Positions 31,729 to 43,118 of a DNA stretch of 64,000 nucleotides are shown here, piece after piece. A model generated the notes under the pieces. The model was given only the letters and a program-made list of their open reading frames with translations. It was not told the origin of the DNA and did no database searches. The DNA lies in assembly GCA_019918135.1 (NCBI GenBank), contig WBZZ01002125.1, positions 36,001-100,000 of the forward strand, read 5' to 3'. Position 1 is the first letter of the stretch. Each line of letters starts with the position of its first letter. The stretch is from Paulinella micropora. Its lineage: Eukaryota > Cercozoa > Imbricatea > Euglyphida > Paulinellidae. Made by a program: the position numbers and the translations under genes.

Positions 31729-31952
31729 TCAGGTCTCAATTTGGCCTACGATATTCTGGAGCCTAATAAGGTCTGCCTTTATTTTTTCTCTTTTCTCTTT
31801 TGATTTTCTCAGTATGTCCACCTTGTTTTTTTTTGATAATATTCTTTTGCTCTCATAAGTGCTTTCTCTTTATTTCTTCTCTGATATTCTCTCATGCGTT
31901 CAGCATGTTTTGCCCTTGCATCCTCAGCAGTATATGTTGGTTTTCTACCCAT
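31729..31952 (-). pseudogene. Small basic viral protein next to the right TIR
   Basis: ATG 31952 opens MGRKPTYTAEDARAKHAERM, followed by REYQRRNKEKALMRAKEYYQ, a basic helix resembling short ORFs of Polintons and large DNA viruses. A 9-A run near 31,826 closes the frame early. A helical C-terminus continues in another frame to TGA at 31729-31731. Too short and broken to appear as one frame. Function unknown. Confidence 0.5.
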
Positions 31953-31995
31953 TTATATTATATATAATATAATTTTTATTTATTTAAATAGAAAA

Positions 31996-32303
31996 TAATC
32001 AAACTCGCAATAGGGAGCACTTTTAATTTTTTCAAAAAAGACAACTAAGTTCAGCACAGCAAGAAAAACTAAGAAACTGGTTTTAATGTCTCTTAGTATT
32101 TATTTGAAAAAAGATAGATAAGTTATCTTTTTTTAGAGTTTGAGAGAAATTCAAATATGGACTATTTAAGGCTTAATGATTGCTATATTGAATTTGGATA
32201 AAATTATGTATATTTTTATTGAAATTGATAGTAAGAGGAATTTATAAAAATAGCCTTATTTTATATATAAAGATAAGTGTGCTACAGTGGTACCTATAGT
32301 AGT
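31996..32303. repeat. Right terminal inverted repeat (about 308 bp)
   Basis: Reverse complement of 11145-11454 with about seven differences. The outer end reads ACTACTATAGG outward-in and abuts the right GTTCAC. Confidence 0.95.
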
Positions 32304-32309
32304 GTTCAC
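32304..32309 (+). repeat. Right target-site duplication GTTCAC
   Basis: Identical to 11139-11144. Host sequence resumes with TCTCACATCGG. Confidence 0.9.
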
Positions 32310-32831
32310 TCTCACATCGGAGGAGCCATCCACAGGTATCGGCATTTCTCCTTGACAGTGCAAACTTGATTTTTCCACCTGCGCCACCCGTGGCCAGAGT
32401 TTATTTGGTACCGTTACCGAAGTTAGTAGAGTACTGGCTAGGAGAAATTACTAGTTACTAGTGCCCTGATTTTCGAGTATAGCGGATGTCGATAGCAATT
32501 GTGATTGGGTTAGCCAAAGTTTGAATTTCCCGTGCGGCCCTGGACTGGGTAGACGCGTGGCAGTGCCTACAGTAATATCATTTTCTGTTGCATGTTTATC
32601 TCAACACCATGATTTTCTCTTGTTTCTAGTGTTTGACTTGCAAGTGCCTTCTGGGTGAAACGTTACATTTTTGTGTCAATGCAAGACCAGAAAAATATTT
32701 CTAGCAAGGAGCGTCGAGAAAGTGGAATGAGGAAGAGAAGACGGAGAATTCGAAAGAGAACAAGAAGGAGAAGGAAAACAAGAAAGGAAAAGAGACGCCT
32801 ACACTACAACCCCGTTTATTCCTAAGTCAAA
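32310..32831. other. Host DNA, no gene recognised
   Basis: Mixed-composition sequence between the right viral end and the first palindrome cluster. Purine-rich near 32,700-32,790. No supported coding region. Confidence 0.5.
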
Positions 32832-33690
32832 TCAAGGTATACCTTGACAGCAAGGTATAACTTGACGGCAAGGTATACCTTGCACATTTATTAAATTGAT
32901 TTTCAAGGTTTATCCTATGTTGGCAAGGTTTACACTAAAATTTTAATAAGTAAACGACTATTTTCATTGAGTTTCTAGAGGGACGACCCGGGACGAAAAA
33001 AAAAAAAAAATACACACACACACTAAAAACACAATGTATACCTTGGGCTAAATTCAAGGTAAAAATTCAAGGTATACATTGAATTTAGCTCAAGGGATAC
33101 GTTGACTTTAAATTCAAGGTATAACTTGGATTTGCGTCAAGGTATACCTTGACTTTAAATTCAATGTACAACTTGGAATTGCGTCAATGTATACCTTGAC
33201 TTTAAATCCAAGATATACCTTGGATTAAAGGTCAAGATATACCTTGACGGAAATCCAAGGTATACCTTGACGTTAAAGTCAAGGTATACCTTGACGCAAA
33301 TCCAAGGCATAACTTGACGCAAATCCAAGGTATACATTGAATTTAAAGTCAAGGTATACCTTGACTTTAAATTCAAGGTATACTTTGAATTTAAAGTCAA
33401 GGTATTCCTTGACGCTAAGTTCAAGGTATGCTTTAATTCTAAATTCAAGGTTTTCTTGACTTTGAATCTATCTTTCAATGTACGTCACCTTGATATTTCA
33501 AGGTATACCTTGGAATATCAAGGTATACCTTTACTGGTTCAAGGTATACATTGACTATTCCAAGATATACCTTGAATATTTCAAGGTATACGTTGGATAT
33601 GTAAGGTAAACATTAAAATGCTAAGTCCTTGCATGTCTATTTCTAGTCAAGGTATACCTGGAATTTAGAGTCAAGGAATACCTACTGTTC
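32832..33690. repeat. Long tandem cluster of the CAAGGTATACCTTG palindrome
   Basis: More than 25 copies of TCAAGGTATACCTTGA or close variants, spaced about 20-30 bp by AT-rich linkers such as ACTTTAAAT or CGCAAATC. The core is its own reverse complement. Smaller clusters recur to 50.3 kb. Confidence 0.95.
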
Positions 33691-33812
33691 CGCATTTACC
33701 AAAACTTTCTTGGACTGCGGCCTACTACGCTTTCCTGGTATTTAGAGTCAAGGAATACCTACTGTTCCGCATTTACCAAAACTTTCTTGGACGGCGGCCT
33801 ACTACGGTTTCC
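33664..33812. repeat. 87-bp-period tandem duplication
   Basis: TTTAGAGTCAAGGAATACC begins at 33664 and again at 33751. Both copies continue through TTACCAAAACTTTCTTGGAC to the end of the minus-strand gene at 33759, with only a few differences. Confidence 0.9.
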
Positions 33813-34370
33813 CTTTGCCATAGCCGACGGTGCATTCCCTGCTTCTGTTTCGTTTTCTCCCGAGTTATTAGATACTGGTACAATAGCAAAACTAGGCTTC
33901 TTTCGTCCCCGTTTTACGCTTGCTTCTTTACTTTTGCCTCCCCCCTCTTTTTCTACCTGTTGTTGGCCTCTGCCCCTGCCAGGTTGTGCTTCCTTTCGTC
34001 CAGACCAGACAAAATCTTGAAAATAAGTTCGCGCCAGAATTAGGAGATGCGATTGTCCAAGATCTAGTTGCTCACTGTAAACTAATTCATCAAGTAGCCC
34101 ATATTTGCGGCCTGCCTCAGAACGTGCTGGTCTCAGAGCCTTAAGTTTATGTTTCTTGCCGTCCACGTATCCAACTGCTTGACTGAAACGACAAGCTCTT
34201 CCTCACCCAAAAATTCATCTTGCGCCTCAACTTTGTAATTGCCTTCTTTACCATCATATTCCACACGCAATAACAGCCCTGGGCGCACGCCCTCCAGTCG
34301 CGGTACTCGATAAAACTACTACCACACATGCAAGTACAATTAGTAGCGCATCTCGGATGCATCACACTTC
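33759..34370 (-). CDS. Uncharacterised basic protein with AT-hook-like motifs
   Basis: The minus-strand frame from 34166 to TAG 33759 codes for a charged protein with PGRGRGQQQ and KRGRKKPSF, similar to AT-hook cores, and a Ser/Pro-rich basic end. Upstream, protein-like sequence (GLLLRVEYDGKEGNYKVEA, LGEEELVVSVKQLDTW) continues in another frame to about 34,300, after an ATG near 34,363 with NCTCMCG. The frames are linked only by an indel or short intron. It follows the methyltransferase-like gene on the same strand. No family assigned; DNA binding is inferred from the motifs. Confidence 0.4.
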
Positions 34371-34412
34371 AAACTTGACATACGAGTCAAAATTTTATTA
34401 TTTCAGTCTTTT

Positions 34413-35208
34413 CTAACACACCAGAACAAATTTTTCCGAACCTGAACTACGTGCAATTGTCAAACGCGGTCTGTATCTATGCAAAGTGAAACCTGCCTGT
34501 TCAAGCATCGAAAATGCAAGCCTATGCCCTCGAGGCCGCTTGCTCTCATCTGCTACCAGGACATATTTGATCTGTGGACATGTGCGTATGAAATGCAACA
34601 CTACTTCCTTGTGACCTGTGCCAAGCTGTCCAGAATAGAAACACCACCACGTTGCCGTGCCATCTGTATTTTTTGAAGTAACGCTCCAAATCAACAGTGT
34701 TCTGTACTCTAGCATTCCACCACACCACAGGATCTTGTTGAGTCCACAACTCTGCATGTCCACTTTCCTGGCGAACAACACTAGCCTTGCCCATTTTCAA
34801 CTTCCATTCCCTAGAACAATCGTTTTGCTCCACACCCGTCACGCGTCCATACCCAAAAACCATGGCTGCGAGAAGAACCTTCCCGACTCCACAACCTATG
34901 TCACAAAACATGTAATCTGCCCTTTCGCAATACGGTACCGCATTCACTGCTGATAATACTCCTGTCATGCTTAGAGTTCCCCCTATTCCCTTCTCAGCAA
35001 TGTGTAGGAGGTCGACACTGTTTTTGAATGCACCATGAATCGCCAAGACATCAGACACAGCCCAATTTCTTGGGTCAGGTTGTGCCATGAACAGGGGGCA
35101 TAACGCGTTGCAAGCTCTACACTTTGACTGCGTAAAGAAATTTACACTATCGCAACCTGTCACCTCACACCTCCAGGGCGGCAGCCTTTTTACCAATGTT
35201 GTTGACAT
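34413..35208 (-). CDS. SAM-dependent methyltransferase-like protein with RanBP2-type zinc finger
   Basis: ATG 35208. Residues about 12-37 (WRCEVTGCDSVNFF, SKCRACNA) fit the W-x-C...C-x3-N...C-x2-C pattern of RanBP2-type fingers. Residues about 95-125 have MFCDIGCGVGKVLLAA and VTGVEQND, the glycine-rich SAM-binding loop and acidic strand end of class I methyltransferases; the layout recalls Dot1-like enzymes. The first frame closes at 34546. The rest (EVVLHFIRTCPQIKYVLVAD, LEQAGFTLHRY) is in another frame to TAG 34413, implying a one-base indel near 34,640. Substrate unknown. Confidence 0.6.
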
Positions 35209-35286
35209 CGCCTACCACCAGGTAGGCATGCAAACAACTTTGCGGACTAGTGTACATGTGCACATCGATTGTAGAAAAAAAGGCCA

Positions 35287-35400
35287 AGGATTACCTTAAA
35301 AAACAAGGTAAGCCTTAGAAAGTCAAGGTATACCTTGAAAGGTCAGGGTATACCTTGAAAGGTCAGGGTATACCTTGAAAGGTCAGGGTATGCATTGAAC
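35287..35400. repeat. CAAGGTATACCTTG cluster
   Basis: Five or six imperfect units with AAAGGTCAGGGTATACC spacing, immediately upstream of the methyltransferase-like gene. Confidence 0.9.
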
Positions 35401-36559
35401 TTTGCAGAGGAGAGAGAGACACCACAGAGGTATACATTTTTTTAATGGGATTGTACAGTTCCAAACCAGGGATCCTACTTCCTGTCCGATATTCCGCATC
35501 CACTGTAAGCACTCATTGCCGTAGTGAATGGTTATGCATTGACCAAAAAAAATGTTTTCGATAGACCGAAGAAGTAAAAACGAGCTCCATCATTCTCTAT
35601 TGCTGCTTCTCAATTGGGCCGCAAACTATGCTGGGCAAATCCCCCACCCTCCCGGTACAGCGCTTCATGTAGAACTTCATGCCTCTTGTTGCGAGCAGCT
35701 AAGAGTATCCCCCTCACTTTGTCAGTGAACACTAATTTTCTTCCCTTGCCCACTTCTATCGCTCTTTACATACTCACCCCCATAGGCCATGATGACAGTC
35801 CTAGGGCAGCAGATCCACAGTTTGCCCATCTGCTTGGAAACCTTGGGGACCGCCACAACGTAAAAACCCCTCCCATCCTGGATGCCGACCAGGGACAAAA
35901 ATCCCGCATCGAAACCCACAGCGCAACGCACCCTTTTTGCTTCCTGCGGTTCGTGAGCTTTCTCATACTCTATTGAAATTTTGGTGGCTACAGCTAATAA
36001 AGCCTAGCAACACCCCCCCCCCCCCCTCCCCCCCGGGGACACACACGCACCAAGTACATCAATCGATAACTACATTAACAAACACCATACACACACACCA
36101 TACTCATTCTGGTGACCATGATTAATTAGTATTAGTAATATATATTTACAATGTAAAAAATGTCTCCAGAAGGGGACTCTCGCCAATTGTGTTTGGTGAC
36201 TGCCCAACTGGACGGGCAGCACCCAGACAAATTGAAAGCTTGGTTGTGACCGGCATCCTGACCAACTAGGAAGGCCTGGGCAACACGGGGCACCTTGTAC
36301 ATGCATCTATCCGACTATGTGCGACCCGAAAAACCGGGCCTTGCCCATGAAGTCGGCGGTGTAACAAGATGGAATCATTCGGACCAGCTCCAACTTACCC
36401 CAAGTACAGGAATAGGGTCACAACCGACAGCATTTCAACTTGTAAAGAATTGGCTTGGTTATGTGTTGTAATACACAACAACAATAACACCAAATACCTC
36501 AATCCATAACTACATCAATAAATACATAGGCATGGTCACATTTGTCTTCCAAGTGCGCT
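35401..36559. other. Mostly non-coding; one possible minus-strand exon
   Basis: A minus-strand stretch at 35,722-35,931 codes for MRCAVGFDAGFLSLVGIQDG and KLWICCPRTVIMAYGGEYV, which looks like a real exon but matches nothing I recognise. A poly-C run lies at about 36,011-36,034. Nothing else is supported. Confidence 0.4.
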
Positions 36560-36720
36560 AGGCCTTGAAATAGTCAAGGTACACCTTGAAGTAGTCAAGG
36601 CATACCTTGCAATAGTCAAGGTATACCTTGAAGTAGTCAGGGTATACCTTGCAATAGTCAAGGTATACTTTGAAACATCAAGGTATACCTTGATATTCCA
36701 AGGTATGCCTTGAAATATCT
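36560..36720. repeat. CAAGGTATACCTTG tandem cluster
   Basis: Seven or eight units at about 20-22 bp spacing (AATAGTCAAGGTATACCTTG, AAGTAGTCAAGG variants). Confidence 0.9.
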
Positions 36721-36787
36721 GTGCATTCAGTTTGAGTAGATATAAACATATGTAACAGGAAGGTAGGTGTACCTGTTTCGCTGCCAC

Positions 36788-36886
36788 AGTCACAGGCGCA
36801 GCAGGCGCGGACGAAGAGGAAGAAGACGAAGACGAAGAGGAAGAAGAGGAAGTGGACTTCTTGGAGCCTGAATTGAAGTGGTCATG
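36788..36886 (+). other. Possible acidic C-terminal exon
   Basis: After an AG at about 36,787 a short frame reads a Glu/Asp run and EEVDFLEPELKWS to TGA. Compositionally simple; may be chance. Confidence 0.2.
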
Positions 36887-36897
36887 AGCATCTTATC

Positions 36898-36916
36898 TTC
36901 TCTCTCTCTCTCTCTT

Positions 36917-36965
<49 letters not shown>
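36898..36965. repeat. (CT)n microsatellite
   Basis: CT repeats ending in TCTTACAG, directly followed by further CAAGGTATACC-type units to about 37,055. Confidence 0.9.
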
Positions 36966-36969
<4 letters not shown>

Positions 36970-37143
36970 GAAAAGCCAAGGTATATCTTACAAAGTCAAG
37001 GACTACCTTAAAAAGGGTATGCCTTAAACATTCAAGGTATACCTTGAAAAGTCTGAGCATGAATGCCGTTGCAGACCATGTCCATATGGCTGTTCCACGT
37101 ATACAAGATTTTACTTTTTAATAAACAGTCTGCACAAAAGAAT

Positions 37144-38391
37144 TCACTTTTCACCAGACTGTTCTAGGAACTCAGCCAGCAAACGGTCACAGTTAGTGAG
37201 ATTCTGTTCTGGCTCCCACGAATCGTGTTCGTCGGAAAACCCTTTCCGTCGAACAAGATATTCCTTTGTCCCTTTTTTCACCCTCAGTTTCAACAACTTC
37301 TCCACCTCTGCTTCAACATGTCCTTCCGAAACGTCGTCACTAGCAGACGAGGAGGCCTGCATCCCTAAACGTCAGGGGTAGTACATGTGTGTGCGTGACT
37401 GTGTCTATGTGAGATTGCACTGATAGTACCTGAGCTGGACTTGTCGGCATTCTTTTTGTTCTTCTGCCCCTTCCCCGCCTCTTTCTCCTTCTTCCCCTTC
37501 CCTGCCTCTTTCTCCTTCTTCCTCTTCCCCGCCTCTTTCTCCTTCTTCCCCTTCTCGTTCTTCTCCTTCTTCCCTTTCCCCATCTTGCGACGCTTGGTGA
37601 TTCCTACATGCGCCAGTTCAAGTGTTTTATACTTGTCTGTACTACATAACTTCATGCACGCGTGCGTACACAAACATACCTTTCTCAGCCGTCCCCTCTG
37701 TGTCGTCGCTGGTGGACTCATCGCCTGAGCTCTCCTGCTGTTCCTCCTTGTCCTTCTTCATCTCTTTCTTGTTCTTCTTCTTCGCCGTCTTGCGACGCTT
37801 GGCGCTTGTAGGCTTGGCGCTTCCTACAAGCGCCAGTTCAAGTGTTTCATACTTGTCTGTACTACATAACTTCATGCACGCAACGGTGCGTGAACAAACA
37901 TACCCTAACACACAGCCGCACTCACATACATACCCTTGTCGCTCTCGTCACTGTCCTTGTGCTCCTCCTCGCTCTCGTCACTGTCCTTGAGCAGCTGGGG
38001 ACGCTTGCCTACAAGCACCACGCATGCACGCGTGCGTGCACAAATTAAACACACACTAACACACACACACACACACACACGCACATACGCACACACACAT
38101 ACGCTTGGGCTTGGTCTTCTTGCTCTTGCGTCCCTCCCTCTTTTGCCTCGAGGCCTACAGCTGCAAACGATTCATCCAACCCTGATGATCGTTTTGGTAC
38201 AATGACCGTACCCTTGAGTACACAATCATTCGAAACATATTTTCATCGCAGTAGAGCAAGTTCAGGGTCACATAGTTAAAAAACTTCCACCAGAGCTCCT
38301 CCGCCTTCGGGTCGTAGTCGCGTGCATTCTTCTTGTTCATTGCCATGAACCTCCGCTCCATTACCTGCTTACAACAAGTGTGTGTGTGTGT

Positions 38392-38427
<36 letters not shown>

Positions 38428-38445
38428 ATGTATGTAAATAAATGC

Positions 38446-38476
<31 letters not shown>

Positions 38477-38506
38477 CGTATGTATGCATGTCTGTCTGTG
38501 TGTACG

Positions 38507-38542
<36 letters not shown>

Positions 38543-39201
38543 AATAAATGCATGTGTTTGTTAGCCTTTCAATGTTTGCCTTACATATCCAAGGTATACC
38601 TTGGCTATTGCAAGGTATACCTTGCAAAAATCAAGGTATACCTTGAAATAGTCAAGGTATACCTTGAACTAGTCAAAGTATACCTTGAACTAGGCAAGGC
38701 ATACCTTGAACTAGTCAAGGTATACCTTGATATTCCAAGGTATGGCTTGAAATATGAAGGTGACGTACAAAGAAAGATAAATAGATAGATAGACAGATAG
38801 ATAGATAGATAGATACGTATGGATGTATATATGCACGCATGAATCTATATTACTTATGATCATGTCGCTGTGCACGGGCCACACGCTCTGAACTATACAG
38901 TTCAACAATTGGTTCAGAAACGTCATGTGCTCAGACGTCTTGGTGACTTCCGGGCACTCTACCAAACGCAATGCGCCAGGGGGACATTGGCGCTGGAACG
39001 GCTGCACGTTCGGTAGCCCGTAGCGATCGTGATTGTATGCGTCCACGTTGCCCAAAGGCATGTCCTCCGCCCAAGTCGTATCGGGGTCCCGTTGAGGGTA
39101 CACACGTTGCAGTTGTGCAAATGTAATTTCGTCGCCAAGACCCCAGCTAGTGAGCACACCAGGACAATGATGGCAACCTCTCTCTCTCTCTCCCTCCCTC
39201 T

Positions 39202-39247
<46 letters not shown>

Positions 39248-39331
39248 GAACAGCTAAGGTAAACCTTCAAACGGCAAGGTATACCCTGAAAATCCAAGGT
39301 ATTACTTAGCCAAGGCATACCTTGCAAAGTC

Positions 39332-39384
<53 letters not shown>

Positions 39385-40036
39385 GGTAGCAAAGTTGGGC
39401 TCTCCGTGCCAAGTGCCCAGCCTGAGGGAAGAAAAGACTGTACCTCCGAGACGACGCAATGTCACAAAAAGGTTTCTTTGTGCGCAAATCCTCAAGCACT
39501 GCCTTGGATGCTTCGAGCGTTCTCCCTGCCCATCACCAACATCATCTCCCTCACTCCCCCCCCCCCCCCCCCCCCCTCTCTCTCTCTCTCTCGTTGTACA
39601 TACTTGCGTGCTCTTGGCCATTTTGCATTACGCGCGACCCCTTCGCGTCCTCATGTACACACCATAATGAGTCCCGGTACTTTTGGTACTCTTGCATACT
39701 TGCTCCTAATGCTGCCGGGTCACTCCGGCTCATGTTCAGCTGAGTACCCAAGGACTCTATCTTGACGTAATGTGCTTCCGATCACCCTGGTTTTTGTTGC
39801 CGTAGTAGACATCGCGGATGTACAGTACCTTGGCATCCGGCGGAGGTGCAAGCTGCTTCGGATGCTGCAACCGGTGCAAGGCTTCGGCTTTGCCTTCCCC
39901 CTCTTCATCCTTCCGGTCCTCCACTTCGTATGCCCGCCCTGCCTGGAGACGCGCTACCAAGACCTCATTGCGGAGTGTCTCTGTCCACACACACAAACAC
40001 TATTTTTTGTGTGTTTTCTTGTATGACTATTATTAC

Positions 40037-40114
<78 letters not shown>

Positions 40115-40380
40115 GGACACCGTGATAGCCCAGTGGTCAAGTTCTACCATCTGGGCCCTGTCGCCAGTTCGATTCCCATCGGTGCCACCAGTATTTTCAT
40201 TGAACATACCGGTCCGTCTGGACCAGTATTTTCATTGAACATACCGGTCCGTCTGGAAATGTTGGAACTGCCCTTGCGGGGGTGTCATTAGAGCCTATCG
40301 TCAATTCTTCGTACTCCCCTCACGGGTGAGACGATGGAGGCGCATGTGCAGAAATGCATCAGCCATTGACAGAGAAGCAC

Positions 40381-40440
<60 letters not shown>

Positions 40441-40441
40441 G

Positions 40442-40473
<32 letters not shown>

Positions 40474-41106
40474 GGAGGGGTGCACAGTATGGCACCCCAC
40501 GGGAAGAGGTGGTTGGGACCTCTTGCCACTGGTTTCGAGGCTATGTCGTTGTGTTGGCTCCGAGGCTATGTTGTTGTGTTGGTTCCGAGGCTATGTTGAA
40601 GTGTTGGTTCCGAGGCTCTGTTGTTGTGTGGGTTCCGAGGCTATGTCGATGTGGGTTCCGAGGCTATGTTGTTGCGTTGGTTCCGAGGCCATGTCGTTGT
40701 GTTGTTTTTTATAAGACATACACCACGTGGGATCAAAGGCGTATTTACATTCCGAGATCTAGGGGTGGTGACGGGTTTCGAGGCGTCCCAGACACTTACC
40801 ACAAAACGTCCTCATGCGCTGGCAGACCGCATGAAATGTCTGCTACCCCTGTGAGTACCTCCATGCGGGACCTACCCAGTCTCGTGGAGCTCTCACGCGG
40901 GGAAGATCAATCATTTGTAGTTGATTTCCTGCAAGGTACCCGACACTGTGCGGGTAGTAGGGACTTCCTTTTGGGGCCTTCTATGCAGGATGGTTAGAGT
41001 CACTCTTCCCTCCCCAACATACTCACTGTAGTCCCTGTTGGGTCGAGGGATGGAGGCGCATGGCCCTCGGGCTCAGCCATGACAGATCAATATATTATTA
41101 TTATTA

Positions 41107-41173
<67 letters not shown>

Positions 41174-41439
41174 GGACACCGTGATAGCCCAGTGGTCAAG
41201 TTCTACCATCTGGGCCCTGTCGCCAGTTCGATTCCCGTCGGTGCCACCAGTATTTTCATTGAACATACCGATCCGTCTGGACCAGTGTTTTCATTGAACA
41301 TACCGGTCCGTCTGGAAGTGTTGGAACTGTCCTTGCGGGGATGTCATTAGAGCCTATCGTCAATTCTTCGTACTCCCCTCACGGGTGAGACGATGGAGGC
41401 GCATGTGCAGAAATGCATCAGCCATTGACAGAGAAGCAC

Positions 41440-41486
<47 letters not shown>

Positions 41487-41759
41487 GTGGACACCGTGAT
41501 AGCCCAGTGGTCAAGTTCTACCATCTGGGCCCTGTCGCCAGTTCGATTCCCGTCGGTGCCACCAGTATTTTCATTGAACATACCGCTCCGTCTGGACCAG
41601 TATTTTCATTGAACATACCGGTCCGTCTGGAAGTGTTGGAACTGCCCTTGCGGGGGTGTCATTAGAGCTTATCGTCAATTCTTCGTACTCCCCTCACGGG
41701 TGAGACGATGGAGGCGCATGTGCAGAAATGCATCAGCCATTGACAGAGAAGCACCGCAC

Positions 41760-41835
<76 letters not shown>

Positions 41836-43031
41836 GTCATTCAGCCCAATGGCCTCAAGGCGTTAAACTGTGACGCCAACTCATAACCCTTTGGTGGTAG
41901 ATGCTGGGGAGGAGGGTCGTTGCGCGCGTAAAAGATCTTAAACTCCGCATATTCTGGTTGATAGCCCAGGACCCAGCAGACACCAGATTGTTATGGGTGG
42001 GGTTTCGAGGCAGCTCTAGCAACCGCGCTTGGTGTATGCACTTGCACATTCGGTGACGTCTTGCAAGAGGTTGCTGGGACTGCGGAATAACCTCGGCTTA
42101 GTGCAGTCTTGCCCTCAGGAGCTCCATCGGTGGCCCCGATCATCAGGCGAGAGACTGACACGGGGGGTTGGAGGACCTCGAACAAGGGTATTGGAGGCTT
42201 ATGTCCGTTGAGGATATACCATTAGCTGCATCAGTACGCCTCAGATATAGTAAATAGTATTATTATTATTATTATTACTACTATTATTTTCCCCTTTTGT
42301 TTCTCCCACATACCTAATTCCTTTTCGCGTTGCTTCAACTCCTCGCAGGACTTTGCTGCCTCTGCTTTTTGGGCTTTCAGGAGTTGCTTATACCTGTCCA
42401 GATGCTGAATAGTGAACTCTTGGATCCAATTGCGCGGGCAGCTCGCGCGCCAATACACTTGACGCAAAGCCTCTTGGCGGCACTCGAACTCAAGGTTCTT
42501 TGTGACGCCTTCCTTTCTGAGCCTTTTTAGTATCCTGGTCCGCTCTTTTCCAGGGAGGTCGTGAAAAACGAAACGTCTCCGCCATACCAGTTCTGCGTAG
42601 GTGTGGGTCCATTCCCAAGGCAATTTTCCTTTCCGGATGTACCTGTCTATCATCATCTCTTTGATGGCCAAGCTATGTTCTATTTCCTTCTTCTCCTCTT
42701 CCTCGATCGGCAGGAAATCGGCCTGGAGATCTTTCTGCCACGCAGCATCCGAACAAATAGACATGCAAGGACTTAGCCTTTCAATGTTTACCTGTACCTT
42801 TAAATAGTAAGGTAGGCCTTGAAATAATCAAGGTACACCTTGAAGTAGTCAAGGTATACCTTGCAATAGTCAAGGTATACCTTGAAGTAGTCAGGGTATA
42901 CCTTGAAATAGTTAAGGTATACCTTGAAATATCAAGGTATACCTTGATATTCCAAGGTATGCCTTGAAATATCAAGGTGACGTACATAGAAAGATAGACA
43001 GATAGATATATAGATAGAAAGATAGACAGAC

Positions 43032-43077
<46 letters not shown>

Positions 43078-43078
43078 G

Positions 43079-43118
<40 letters not shown>

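Larger units (their letters stand above)
11145..32303. mobile_element. Integrated Polinton/Polinton-like virus, 21,159 bp
   Basis: The borders come from matching ends: both termini read ACTACTATAGGTACCACT inward, TIRs of about 309 bp, and a 6-bp duplicated target. Inside are capsid, penton, protease, packaging ATPase, protein-primed DNA polymerase and RVE integrase, the hallmark Polinton/PLV set, plus fibre and small accessory genes. Base composition is strongly AT-rich compared with the host on both sides. About a dozen frame lesions and four internal stops suggest an inactive copy. The polymerase and integrase favour a Polinton-type genome; the S74 fibre and small genes resemble aquatic PLVs. 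Exact lineage is not decidable by eye. Confidence 0.95.

Noticed and set aside
11145-32303. Alternative genetic code (TGA, TAA or TAG read as an amino acid) in the virus or host
   Set aside because: Stops inside frames are few, while several viral genes (penton, protease, integrase, the 11825 gene) end naturally in TGA and others in TAA. Isolated mutations or sequencing errors explain them better.
11145-32303. Classification as a virophage
   Set aside because: The penton, fibre and small genes fit PLVs, and the polymerase is a Polinton-type protein-primed enzyme. I saw no virophage-specific capsid features, although only a phylogeny would settle it.
32832-33690. CRISPR-like array
   Set aside because: Units are evenly spaced, but the repeat is a short palindrome with degenerate copies, the spacers are near-identical AT-rich linkers, and no cas genes exist in this eukaryotic DNA.
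40115-40190. A functional tRNA gene
   Set aside because: Box A and box B are present, but the stems are imperfect and the same sequence occurs three times as the head of a 266-bp repeat, which is how a SINE looks.
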